Of a DNA stretch of 35,763 nucleotides, positions 25,246-33,801 are shown piece after piece. The stretch is from assembly GCA_949286015.1 (NCBI GenBank), contig CASEBB010000010.1, positions 1,406 to 37,168 on the forward strand, given 5' to 3'. The notes below the pieces were generated by a model. That model was given only the letters and a program-made list of their open reading frames with translations. It did not search any database and was not told the DNA's origin. This DNA comes from an uncultured Succinivibrionaceae bacterium (GTDB lineage Bacteria; Pseudomonadota; Gammaproteobacteria; Enterobacterales; Succinivibrionaceae). A program made the translations under genes and the position numbers. Position 1 is the first letter of the stretch. Each line of letters begins with the position of its first letter.

Positions 25246-27072
25246 ATGTTTTCTCGTTTACCAACCTCAAGCAAGCACTTACACCACTCCCTGCTTTTTG
25301 CCGCCACCGTGTTTATCTGCAGCGGCTGCCAATTAGTAGCCCCAACTCCTGCAGACAACGCGACCACGCTGCGCCACAACGAGCAACTGCAAGCGATGTA
25401 CGCGGATTTAGCGACGACCTTAAGTGGATACTACGCCTTTGGGTACAGCGAGTTTGAGGTCTTAGCCCCTGAAGATGCAGCGCCAGCAGCAAACTCCTCA
25501 CAAGGTAGCTCAAATCAAGCGGCACCAGTCGTACTGCCTCTGACAAAGGAGCAGGCCTTAGCGCAGGCCTTACGCCAGCGCGGGGCGGCGGTGTGCCAGA
25601 GCTTAGGCACCTGTGCATTAAAAGCGACGCCGCTGCACACGGATCTGACGCAAACCGAGGAGTTTACGCTGTTAGAGCTCTTTGCACCTGATTTGACCTT
25701 ACAGCGTCTGTATAGCGCGCGGGCGCTGCCACTGGGGCCGGTTTCGGTCTTAGGAGCATGTGCACCTATTGTGACGGACATGTCGGCAAGCATGGCGCCT
25801 CCACGCGGCGTGACGCCACCTGCTATGGTGCCCACCACGGCCCCCCGTGCCTCGGGGACGCTGGTAGCAGACACCCAAGTGCAACCACCACAGCAGCAAC
25901 AGCAAAATCTGAAGCTGCAACCAAAGCAACAGACGGCAGCACGCAACAACGACCGCAGTGCCAAAAACAGTGCAGAAGTAGCGGTGAGGGCTGTGGCCAC
26001 GCCAGCATCTGCACAAAAGCCAGCCCCAACGACAAAGCACGCAAGCACTGTCCCACAGCAGGATACAGCCACGCCAAAAGGAGCGGCTGCGGCATTAGCC
26101 ACCACGGCCAGCAAGGACGTGACGCCGTCAACTGCAGCTAGCGCTAGCGGTAGCAGCAAGGCGCCGGTGTTAACTGCACGTAACACCAGCTCAAAGGCCG
26201 CGCCAGAGCCACAGGCCGCTAGTGCCACTGCGTCCAGCACAACGGTTGACATTGCCGTAAGTGACCTCGCCGCTCCGTTTACGCAACGAGCAGATGCCAC
26301 TGCCAACGCCCCTCACGATACCTATGGTGTGACGCCCATGACCACCGCTGAATCAAGTCATAACAACCCTGGCTTTGCGCTCAGTGACCTCAAGGCAAAG
26401 GTGGCTTCCTTAGCGGCAGAGGCCGAGCAGCGCGAATATGCCGAGCAAGTAGCCTCAACCGTAGAAGCACTACGCAACAGCAGCAACAGCAGCAGTAAGC
26501 ACAGCGGGCACAGCTTACAGGAGACACCTGTCTTTACTGCGCCCGCCCCTGCAACCAGTAACACCACGCCACAGGAGCATCACAAGAGTGCGCAGCCTGC
26601 CGCCAAACAGGCGCCAGTGGTGATTCCGCCAGAGAAGTTGCAATTTGCTTTTTCCCCTGAGAAGCCACAGCCACGCCCAACTACCACTGCGGCTAAGCCA
26701 CAGCAGCAACAGAAGCAGCAACAGCCGGAGCAAGGCCCAACCACAGCCGCTAATGACAACACCGCAAAGCAGCGCCCTGCTGCAGACAAGCAGGTAAGTG
26801 CAGCTGGTGTGGCCGCGCTTACCGAGCGCTATGGCTTGATGTCACGGCAGCAGCCGCAGCGTGAGGTGCCCGTGTTTTTCTCCACCACACCAGGTGACCG
26901 CTACAGTCAGCGCAGCTCTGTACATGAGATGAGCCCAGAATCGCTGGTGAGCAGCTTACTGCGCGCCACTGGCAAGAGCAGTAGCACTATCAGCAGCAGC
27001 AGTAACAACCACAGTGCAACGCACTTGGCGGTAATGACGCCTCTGCGCTTATTTGTCAGCAGCATCAAGTAA
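25246..27072 (+). CDS. trbH: TrbH-position lipoprotein with a huge disordered C-terminus
   Basis: Predicted lipoprotein of 608 residues; ATG 5 bases after a perfect GGAGGT. The signal sequence ends in SGC (Cys28) with CQL following; Cys rather than Leu/Val at -3 makes the lipobox imperfect. A folded N-terminal domain (~36-180) contains LQAMYADLATTLSGYYAFGY, ALRQRGAAVCQSLGTCALKA and FAPDLTLQRLYSARALPLGP. The remaining ~400 residues are Ala/Pro/Gln/Thr/Ser-rich with CAG/CAA triplet runs. RP4 TrbH is a lipoprotein of about 160 residues lying between trbG and trbI, exactly this slot; the assignment rests mainly on position and lipidation. It probably plays the VirB7-like role of anchoring TrbG at the outer membrane. 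Confidence 0.6.
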   Translation: MFSRLPTSSKHLHHSLLFAATVFICSGCQLVAPTPADNATTLRHNEQLQAMYADLATTLSGYYAFGYSEFEVLAPEDAAPAANSSQGSSNQAAPVVLPLTKEQALAQALRQRGAAVCQSLGTCALKATPLHTDLTQTEEFTLLELFAPDLTLQRLYSARALPLGPVSVLGACAPIVTDMSASMAPPRGVTPPAMVPTTAPRASGTLVADTQVQPPQQQQQNLKLQPKQQTAARNNDRSAKNSAEVAVRAVATPASAQKPAPTTKHASTVPQQDTATPKGAAAALATTASKDVTPSTAASASGSSKAPVLTARNTSSKAAPEPQAASATASSTTVDIAVSDLAAPFTQRADATANAPHDTYGVTPMTTAESSHNNPGFALSDLKAKVASLAAEAEQREYAEQVASTVEALRNSSNSSSKHSGHSLQETPVFTAPAPATSNTTPQEHHKSAQPAAKQAPVVIPPEKLQFAFSPEKPQPRPTTTAAKPQQQQKQQQPEQGPTTAANDNTAKQRPAADKQVSAAGVAALTERYGLMSRQQPQREVPVFFSTTPGDRYSQRSSVHEMSPESLVSSLLRATGKSSSTISSSSNNHSATHLAVMTPLRLFVSSIK

Positions 27073-27100
27073 GAGGACTTTGAGGACAGGAGGATTTCTT

Positions 27101-28573
27101 ATGGAACAGCGTAATCAGCGCTTATCAGGCGCCCGCTCCAGCCGCGTGCCTCTGCTCTTTTGCTGGGTCTTTTGTGTCGTGGTGGTGTCCTTAGGTGCCT
27201 ACGCCACCTTTATCCGTGGGCAGGAGCCGACGGCAGCTGAGGAACGCGCAGAGCGCGAGCATGCCCCTGACTTAGCCTTAGGTGAGTCAATGAGCAAGCG
27301 CCTTTCGCAGGTTGATGATGGTACCGAGGGGAGAGTCTTACCGCGTCCTAGTGGTGCTAACGCTGATACCTCCTTTTGGGGTGACTATACCCAGTACTTA
27401 GCGCTGACAGCCCCTTCAGAGCTTGAGGACTTACCTGAGGCGATGACAGCTGAGCTGCAAATACCTGCAGAGACAGTCCCTGAGCTGCCTCAGTCTAACC
27501 CACGCCCTGCGGTAGTGATCGCACCACCAGCAGAACCAGAGGCACCTGCGGAGCCCACCATTGCCGAGCAGCTGCAAATGCAATTACAGCAGCGCCGTGC
27601 AGAGGCCTTATTACAGGCTTTAAGCTCCTCGTCTTCACTTAACAATCAAAGCAGCAACAGCGCCCGTGAGACGCTGCTGGGTCCACAAGGCCAAAGACAA
27701 GGCCAAGGACAAGGTCAAGGCCCAGCGGGGCAGCTTACCTCGGCTGCGGGCACCAACCCACAATCCACTCTAACGCCGCTCCAGCAGCGCTATTTAGCGC
27801 AGGGACAACAGACGCTCGGTGGCAATGCTACGGGTATGGGTAGCGCTGGCAGCGTATCTGGTGTCGGCGGCGGTGGCAACATGAGAGTTTCGGGCATTAG
27901 CAGTGAGCAAACGCTATCTGCTTATGAGGGGCTGGTCAATAACGACACCTTATTGCAGACCTCAGTTGAGACCGTGCTCTCTCCATTTTTACTGCGACAG
28001 GGCACGCTGATCCCTTGTGTGCTCTTAACGGGTATCAACTCCGATCTGCCAGGCCTTGTGCAGGCGCAGGTGGTCTCAGATGTTTATGACACCCCACGGG
28101 GCAATCACGTGTTGATTCCGCGTGGCTCCAAGATCATTGGCCAATATGCGTCCGCGCCCATGATGGGCCAAGAGCGCTTAATGCTGGGCTTTAACCGCGT
28201 GATCTTCCCTGACGGCAAGGCTATGAGCTTAGGAGCGATGCTAGGCAGCAGTACTGATGGCTACGCAGGTTTTAATGCGGAGGTGGACAACCACTTCTGG
28301 CGCTTAATGGGCAACTCTATTTTGCTCGGCGGCATTACGGCAGGTATTGCTATTAGCGTGGACGATGACCAGCGTGATGACAACGGCAACCTCACCTTAA
28401 ATGGTGCGCTGTCACAAGGATTAGGCCAGTCCATTGGTCGCGTGCTGACCAATGTCATTGAGCGCAACATGGCCATTTCACCAACGCTGACGGTGGAGCC
28501 AGGCTTTAACTTCAATGTGACGCTGACGAAGGATATCTATTTCCCAAGCCAGTATCAGGACTTTGTGTACTAA
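27101..28573 (+). CDS. trbI: TrbI/VirB10-family envelope-spanning channel protein
   Basis: VirB10-like protein anchored in the inner membrane and reaching the outer-membrane ring. 490 residues from the ATG at 27101, 6 bases after AGGAGGA. An N-terminal membrane helix (~16-38, VPLLFCWVFCVVVVSLGAYA) is followed by a Glu/Pro-rich linker with a GQGQGQGQ run near residue 205. The conserved C-terminal domain contains FLLRQGTLIPCVLLTGINSD, VVSDVYDTPRGNHVLIPRGS, IIGQYAS, RVIFPDGKAMSLGAMLGSS and DGYAGFNAEVDNHFW. These are diagnostic for VirB10/TrbI. It starts 28 bases after the lipoprotein gene. Confidence 0.92.
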   Translation: MEQRNQRLSGARSSRVPLLFCWVFCVVVVSLGAYATFIRGQEPTAAEERAEREHAPDLALGESMSKRLSQVDDGTEGRVLPRPSGANADTSFWGDYTQYLALTAPSELEDLPEAMTAELQIPAETVPELPQSNPRPAVVIAPPAEPEAPAEPTIAEQLQMQLQQRRAEALLQALSSSSSLNNQSSNSARETLLGPQGQRQGQGQGQGPAGQLTSAAGTNPQSTLTPLQQRYLAQGQQTLGGNATGMGSAGSVSGVGGGGNMRVSGISSEQTLSAYEGLVNNDTLLQTSVETVLSPFLLRQGTLIPCVLLTGINSDLPGLVQAQVVSDVYDTPRGNHVLIPRGSKIIGQYASAPMMGQERLMLGFNRVIFPDGKAMSLGAMLGSSTDGYAGFNAEVDNHFWRLMGNSILLGGITAGIAISVDDDQRDDNGNLTLNGALSQGLGQSIGRVLTNVIERNMAISPTLTVEPGFNFNVTLTKDIYFPSQYQDFVY

Positions 28574-28694
28574 GTAAGGCGCACTCAGGGTGGGTGACTG
28601 CACTTTAAGTGCAGTTGCTCAGCCTTACCTCGAGATGGGCGGTGCTCACCTCTCTGGTAACACTGTTACTTGGAGGAACGCCCAGCCCCATCTC
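28574..28694 (+). repeat. Two nested stem structures between trbI and trbJ
   Basis: Starting at the trbI stop, GTAAGGC (28574-28580) pairs with GCCTTAC (28622-28628) around the perfect palindrome ACTGCACTT/AAGTGCAGT (28597-28605 and 28607-28615). Next, GAGATGG (28632-28638) pairs with CCATCTC (28688-28694), or alternatively GGGCG with CGCCC (28679-28683), around GTAAC/GTTAC (28657-28669). Nearly the whole gap can be base-paired. Neither stem ends in a long T run. Confidence 0.6.
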
Positions 28695-28753
28695 CTTTGC
28701 GGTGGTATTTGCCCCACCCCATTTCCGTTTACTTGCGTATTTTGGAGGTCACC

Positions 28754-29566
28754 ATGCTTTCCCCGCTCCGCCACCTCTTAGGACATGGCCTATCGGCCTT
28801 GCTCTTGGCCCTCTCCTTTTTCACCATCACCACTCTCCTCAACACCAAACCAGCCGCTGCGGCCATGCCCGTTATCGATGGCTCCCTCTTAACGGAAAAC
28901 ACCATCCAACGCATCTTAACAATCCAACAATGGGCCAAAGACAACATCAACCAAATCGAGCAAATCAGTCGTCTTGAGACCGGCAACGGCATCATGAACG
29001 CCAGCTTCAACCTGCTCAATGACAACTTTGCCATGCTGCACAAATACACTTGGCAAGACGTCAGTGCCATTCAAGAAAAGTCGCTGGCTCTGCTGCAAGC
29101 GGCACGTGCGGTGTGGGAAGAGTTTGGCAGTGCCAACCATTACTACGCCTCCTTTCATAAAGCGCAAGCTTGGGAAAAATGCATGCGTACCCAGCACTGC
29201 TCTTTTAAGGAAGCCATTAGCCAGCTGGATGACAGCGCCATTAGCCAGTCCCTGCAAGCCTACCGCAATGCCGAGGAGATGAATATCAAGCTGCAAGGAC
29301 AAATTGAACAGCTGCAAAGCCTCAATCAAGAGAGCCAAGACACCGAGAGTACCGCCGCTACCTTAGATGCCCTCTCTAAGATCAATGGCTCGGTTGCCAG
29401 CTCTATGGTCGATCTCAACAACCAAGTAGCGCAGCTGACCAAATTACAAAGCCACGCCTTAGCGCAAAGCAGCAATGAGGCCTTAGCTGCGGAGAGCTAC
29501 TTTAAGGCTATTACCACCTACAAAGAGATGCCAGAGGAGCGGCCTCTGCCTTACGAGCTGCCATAG
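28754..29566 (+). CDS. trbJ: TrbJ/VirB5-like secreted subunit
   Basis: Predicted periplasmic/pilus-tip-associated protein of 270 residues, close to RP4 TrbJ. The ATG at 28754 follows a perfect GGAGGT by 4 bases. The signal peptide ends KPAAAA (residue ~36). The mature start MPVIDGSLLTENTIQRILTI resembles the TrbJ pattern of a short N-terminal segment followed by long helices. Most of the rest is helical and Gln-rich (NAEEMNIKLQGQIEQLQSLN, DLNNQVAQLTKLQSHAL), typical of the VirB5/TrbJ coiled bundle, with a Cys pair at CMRTQHC. It follows trbI as in RP4. Sequence similarity of this family is low, so position carries weight in the call. Confidence 0.75.
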   Translation: MLSPLRHLLGHGLSALLLALSFFTITTLLNTKPAAAAMPVIDGSLLTENTIQRILTIQQWAKDNINQIEQISRLETGNGIMNASFNLLNDNFAMLHKYTWQDVSAIQEKSLALLQAARAVWEEFGSANHYYASFHKAQAWEKCMRTQHCSFKEAISQLDDSAISQSLQAYRNAEEMNIKLQGQIEQLQSLNQESQDTESTAATLDALSKINGSVASSMVDLNNQVAQLTKLQSHALAQSSNEALAAESYFKAITTYKEMPEERPLPYELP

Positions 29567-29731
29567 GCTATGCCCCCTTGGAACCTGCGCTGAGCTCTTG
29601 TAGCCCACGGCCACCAACCAAACAACGCATGGTGTCTCGAGCACACTTACACGCGCTCACTTACAGCACCATCACCCTAAGGGCGGAGCACAGCCACTGC
29701 TACGACAGCAGCTACTGCTAACAAGGCTATT

Positions 29732-29760
29732 GCTGCGGCATTAGTGGCAGCTGCCGCAGC
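29732..29760 (+). repeat. 9-bp stem upstream of the 503-residue gene
   Basis: GCTGCGGCA (29732-29740) and TGCCGCAGC (29752-29760) pair perfectly around an 11-base loop, 42 bases before the next start codon. The rest of the 236-base gap after trbJ contains no gene that I can support. Confidence 0.5.
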
Positions 29761-29802
29761 CCAAACGTCACTGCTACCGCCCTTGAAAAAAGGATTCTGA
29801 CT

Positions 29803-31314
29803 ATGCCTCAAGACAGCAAAGACACCCTGCCTCTGCCCCCAGAGAGCAGCACCAGCACCAGCCCCACCGCTACCAGCGGTAGCAACACAGCTCTGCGCTT
29901 AAACCCTGAGAGCAGCCCAGAGCAGGTGCCAACCGTGCGTAACATTACCGTGGGTAACACCACTGTCACCCTGCGCTTAGAAGCCTACGATGCAGGCTAC
30001 TTATCGCAGCCAGCTAACCTCATTTTTGCGGCACTGCAGCATTTTCATGGCTTAGATGACGAGACCTTACGTCAGGCCTGCCACTTAAGCGCACAGGACT
30101 TTACCCGCAACATTAACATGCTGCAAGCTCTCAACTGTGTGCGCCACTACGAGAACCACAGCTATCTGGTGCCAGTCGATCCTGACTTTAAGCCCGAGCT
30201 GCAAGAGCCACGTGACCTACAGGAAATGGTGACAGCCTATCAATACGGACACTTAAGCCAGTTTGGTGTCAACATGCCTACCGGAGCCCTCTTAAGTCGC
30301 AGCATCGATCGCAACATGTTAGCGCTGACCCTGCTGTTACAGGGCGTCAGCTGCTGCCGTGTCACCGAGCTGCAAGCGCACTTCCCATACAAGACCCTGC
30401 ACAAACAGCTGGGCCGCTTACAGGCGCTACAGCTCATCGACCAAAAGGATGACGTGGTGCAATGGCTGCCACGTGATCGCTACTTCGATCCGGAGATGGA
30501 GTTTAAGTTCTTAAGCTCAAGCTACAAGCCAGAGTACGCCGCAGGCTTTATCTGCGCCCCATTTTCCCCTAATGCCAGCTCAGCTTTTGTGCGAGAGGAA
30601 CTGGCGGCTGCTGACGCTAAGAAACAAGCGCAAAAGCAAGCCCGTCACCGTGCAGCGTTAAAAGCAGCGCGTAAGCGTAAGGCCAATGCCAGCGCCCTAC
30701 AGGACACCGCACAGGGCAATGCTACCCCACAGGACAATCCTGTCCCACAGGGCCAAAAGGAACCACAGTCGGCAGCCACGCAAGAGCCGAAGCCTGCGGC
30801 GCCAACCACTTCTGAAGCTCCAGTGCCAACTGCAGCGCCTGCAAGCGCTCCAACCACCGCCGCTGCGGGGCACAGCACTCCAAACACCTCGGCAGAGATG
30901 CAGCGCGCGCCTGAGGGTAACGTTGCTGACGTCAACAGTGATGCTGAGGAAGAGCTCACCACCGAGGAGATGGCAAAGCCTGCTACTGCGGTGCAATCGT
31001 CAGTGCTGCCACCACAGGCGGTGAGCGACGGCACTAAGAGTGAGTCCCTGCAGCCAGTGCTGCCAGTTGCCACAACCACCACTGCAGGTACTTCTGTAAG
31101 TGAAGCAGTGGCAGTACTGATGAGCTCGCCTCTTATGGACGGCGGCAGCAACACCATGAGCCATGGTGTAACACACCGTCCACACCTGCATGTGGTTAAG
31201 CGCAACCGTAAGGTGCGTCACCTGCAAGTGCCAAAGCGCCACAACCATGCGGCGCGGCACAAGTCCTTACAGGAGCTGGGCTTAGTGTCCAGCATGCCAA
31301 GCCGTCAGCACTAA
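29803..31314 (+). CDS. Unknown cytoplasmic protein with tandem winged-helix-like segments, in the trbK position
   Basis: 503 residues; ATG 8 bases after AAGGA. There is no signal peptide or membrane helix, so it should be cytoplasmic. Residues ~1-50 are Ser/Thr/Pro-rich. Two segments look like winged helix-turn-helix domains: ~66-125 (LIFAALQHFHGLDDETLRQA then FTRNINMLQALNCVRHYENH) and ~175-228 (LALTLLLQGVSCCRVTELQA then LHKQLGRLQALQLIDQKDDV). Each is a helix-helix-recognition helix followed by a short hairpin. A basic Lys/Arg/Ala helix (~265-300) leads into a 160-residue disordered stretch and a strongly basic His/Arg/Lys C-terminus. In RP4 this slot holds trbK, a small entry-exclusion lipoprotein, to which this bears no resemblance. 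DNA-binding regulator or substrate adaptor are inferences only. Confidence 0.65.
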   Translation: MPQDSKDTLPLPPESSTSTSPTATSGSNTALRLNPESSPEQVPTVRNITVGNTTVTLRLEAYDAGYLSQPANLIFAALQHFHGLDDETLRQACHLSAQDFTRNINMLQALNCVRHYENHSYLVPVDPDFKPELQEPRDLQEMVTAYQYGHLSQFGVNMPTGALLSRSIDRNMLALTLLLQGVSCCRVTELQAHFPYKTLHKQLGRLQALQLIDQKDDVVQWLPRDRYFDPEMEFKFLSSSYKPEYAAGFICAPFSPNASSAFVREELAAADAKKQAQKQARHRAALKAARKRKANASALQDTAQGNATPQDNPVPQGQKEPQSAATQEPKPAAPTTSEAPVPTAAPASAPTTAAAGHSTPNTSAEMQRAPEGNVADVNSDAEEELTTEEMAKPATAVQSSVLPPQAVSDGTKSESLQPVLPVATTTTAGTSVSEAVAVLMSSPLMDGGSNTMSHGVTHRPHLHVVKRNRKVRHLQVPKRHNHAARHKSLQELGLVSSMPSRQH

Positions 31315-31523
31315 AGCTGGTGCTGGCTTTAGGTGCTGCTTGCTGGTAGCAGCGCCCGCCCCTGACACCTCCGCTCTGCTGCTGCCTTTGCAGAACACCT
31401 GCTGTGCAATGACACCCTGTAAGGTCGTGATCATCTGCTGGTGGCCTTAGTCGCTCTTGTGATTAAAGGTCGCACCAGCACCTCTTGTTGCGTGCCCTGT
31501 GCTGCACGCCAAGGAGATAGCCT
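31315..31523 (+). other. Gap before trbL with two short hairpins
   Basis: GCTGCT (31335-31340) pairs with AGCAGC (31348-31353). Nearer trbL, GCGTGC (31490-31495) pairs with GCACGC (31504-31509), ending two bases before the AAGGAG ribosome site of trbL, so the stem may influence trbL translation. No gene fits the 209 bases. Confidence 0.4.
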
Positions 31524-32459
31524 ATGTGTAACTCTCGCTTTTTCAGCTTGCTGCTGAGCATACTGCCACGTGCTTTTTACGCAGTAATGCTCCCCCTGCT
31601 GGCCTTGCTGATCTCAACCTCCGTACAGGCTGAGCCAATTGTCAATAAAATCAACATGGCCGATGTGGTATATCTCTACGAGGCCGAGATTCTCAATCTC
31701 AATGATAAGGTCGTCCGCTATGCCTCGGGGCTGATGTTTTTACTGGCGGGCTTTGCGGTAGTGCTCTCTGGCATCAAGCTGATACTGCTCAAACAAGGCG
31801 ACTTACAGGACTTTATGGCAGTGATTGTGCGCTTGTGCCTCGTCATTGGCATCTGCAAGTTCCTCATCATTAACGGCTATGACTTCTCCCGCGACATCAT
31901 TGCCTCGTTTACCAGCATGGCTTATAGCGAATCTACAGGTGACGGCTATCAGGATGTGCTGCGCATGATGATTGACTTCTTTAAACTGGCAGAAGAGTTT
32001 GCGATGACCCTCACGACGCGCAACGTGGTGTTCTATTTCATTTTTATGATACCGTTCTATCTGCTCATCGTCTTCATCATCTTAAACTATGTCATCACCT
32101 ACATTGTTGCCTTCTTTGTCGCGGTGATGGGCGTGATAGTAATCGCTTTTGGCGTGCTCTCGTTTACGCAGAGTTTGGCCTTTAACTACATCAAGCTGGT
32201 TCTTGCCTTTGGCCTGCGGATGTTTAGTCTGTGCTTTATCATTAAGGTGGGTCAACTCGTGATCTCAGACTTGACCGAGCACTTAAGGCTGATCATTGCT
32301 AATGGTCAGGTCATCTCCATACAGGATGCTGGTTTTGTGCTCTTTGTGATGTTCTTTATCTTGTTTTTGTCCTTGGCGCTGCCGCACATTGTCGCGTCTT
32401 TGGTGTACTTCACGCCGCAGAACTTATCGCCATTTCAATTAATGAAAACCAAGGTATAA
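31524..32459 (+). CDS. trbL: TrbL/VirB6-family polytopic inner-membrane protein
   Basis: Predicted inner-membrane channel subunit of 311 residues; ATG 7 bases after AAGGAG. A cleavable-looking N-terminal segment ends SVQA (residue ~36), followed by at least five membrane helices: ASGLMFLLAGFAVVLSGIKL, AVIVRLCLVIGICKFLIING, VVFYFIFMIPFYLLIVFIIL with NYVITYIVAFFVAVMGVIVI, IKLVLAFGLRMFSLCFIIKV, and VLFVMFFILFLSLALPHIVA. The N-terminal domain plus helix arrangement fits TrbL/VirB6. It lacks the long soluble C-terminal tail of RP4 TrbL and ends soon after the last helix. It is visibly more A/T-rich than its neighbours and, unlike them, has no low-complexity insert. Last gene before the terminator. 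Confidence 0.78.
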   Translation: MCNSRFFSLLLSILPRAFYAVMLPLLALLISTSVQAEPIVNKINMADVVYLYEAEILNLNDKVVRYASGLMFLLAGFAVVLSGIKLILLKQGDLQDFMAVIVRLCLVIGICKFLIINGYDFSRDIIASFTSMAYSESTGDGYQDVLRMMIDFFKLAEEFAMTLTTRNVVFYFIFMIPFYLLIVFIILNYVITYIVAFFVAVMGVIVIAFGVLSFTQSLAFNYIKLVLAFGLRMFSLCFIIKVGQLVISDLTEHLRLIIANGQVISIQDAGFVLFVMFFILFLSLALPHIVASLVYFTPQNLSPFQLMKTKV

Positions 32460-32505
32460 GCTCATAGGCAACAGGCTACAAACGCAAGGAGTGTTGCTCT
32501 AACTT

Positions 32506-32545
32506 AAGGCGGCAGCCACAGGTACAAGTGGCTACCGCCTTTTTA
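32506..32545 (+). terminator. Intrinsic terminator of the trb cluster
   Basis: AAGGCGG-C-AGCCAC pairs with GTGGCT-A-CCGCCTT around an 8-base loop and runs into TTTTT. It begins 47 bases after the trbL stop and is the strongest terminator-shaped element in the plus-strand cluster, supporting one transcription unit that ends with trbL. Confidence 0.85.
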
Positions 32546-32837
32546 GTTGTCACGCGCATCAGATCTCTGAGGAAAGTTGCTGACAGCATTACGGCCTGTG
32601 GCGCATCTTGGCTATCTCCCCCCAAAGAACCAAAAGGTGCTGGAGGTAGCGCTGGCAGTGGTAGCGGTGATGATGATGATGTTCTCTCTGCGAGGCAGTG
32701 CCGTGCTTTGCAACGATAATGGGCCTTGGGACTGTGGCTACCTTTCCCTACTCGCTACCTTTGTTTCTACCTGTAAAGGCGTGAGTGCTACAGCTAAGTT
32801 CCCTCTGTGGTAATAGCAAGAGGCTAAGCGCGAAAGC

Positions 32838-32885
32838 CACACACACACACGCAGGCAGGCAAGCAAGCAAGCAAGCAAGCAAGCA
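32838..32885 (+). repeat. Microsatellites: (CA)n followed by (GCAA)n
   Basis: About six to seven CA units (32838-32850) are followed by two GCAG units and then six and three quarters perfect GCAA units (32859-32885). The site is non-coding, 290 bases after the trb terminator. Tetranucleotide runs of this length are prone to slippage. Confidence 0.85.
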
Positions 32886-33801
32886 CCAATTGCGCACTAT
32901 CATCGGCACCACCCTTATGAGCTATTGCCCGTAGAAGCGGCGGTAACTTTGGCTTAAATTCCTGATTTTCCTAGGGAGCACCCTGCCTTCCCTTACTGAC
33001 AGAGCTAACTGACAAGTGCGGTCTGTGAGCATGCGCTCTTGTTTTGCCTGTAAATGAGACTATACTGAGCGCCATTACTTGCTTTGCTTGGACTGCGGAC
33101 CACGCAGTATTTCGAGGGCAATGCACACGGGAGGCTGGTGTTCTGTAGTGCCTTCCTGTTGGTATGCGATGCTGCGCTGTGTACACCCAAAGAGTCACGT
33201 CTTGAGCGTGATCCCTCTGCACGTCTAAGCCTAAGCATCCTTGCCAGCATCCTACTCCTCTTCACTTACAATCACTCTCCTCTGTGCTTTGTCGCTATGC
33301 CCTGTGCTGTTGCACTGCTGGTAGGCCTCCCACCGCCTCGAAATACCATTGAGCACTACTTTCTCCTATCTTCTGCTAAGCAAGCGCCAAAGCTGCGCGC
33401 GCCCCCGCCCAATACAAACAAGCACGCCTTAGGTAAGCTCAGAGCTTAATGCTTTTTGTGCCTATCTCTGCCTTATGCGTGGTCGCATCATCTGTTATGG
33501 GTTACTCCACCCCAGAAAGCGCTACCTCTCACCTCTGGCTGGTTTTAGCCTCACCAGAGCTCAAGGCAAAAGAGCACAGTTTGGCTTAAGCACTGGGTTC
33601 TTGTGACCACGGTTTTCCTCTGTGATTTTAGTTACCCCGTTGCTACCTCTGGCTTTGTCATCGCTGTAGATGGCTGTGACCTCGACATGGTGACAGTCAC
33701 ACCTCCACCTAGCCCTGAGCCAGCCCTATCCCGCTGGATACGAGCATGCGCTCAGATTTCTCATTGCTGATGCTTAAGGCAAGGGAAAGGCTTACGCGCG
33801 C

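Noticed and set aside
25515..26306. Long minus-strand frame of 263 codons opposite the TrbH-position lipoprotein gene
   Set aside because: Antisense shadow of Ala/Gln-rich codons; no ribosome site and no protein-like sequence.
28626..28635. ACCTCGAGAT after trbI as a fifth copy of the dispersed repeat
   Set aside because: Only the 10-base core matches; neither the hairpin part nor the closing motif is present.
32859..32885. GCAA run considered as a CRISPR or iteron array
   Set aside because: Units are four bases with no spacers, so it is a microsatellite.
33084..33449. 121-codon plus-strand frame before the MFS gene
   Set aside because: No ribosome site and mixed composition; the hydrophobic stretch is short and no family is recognisable.
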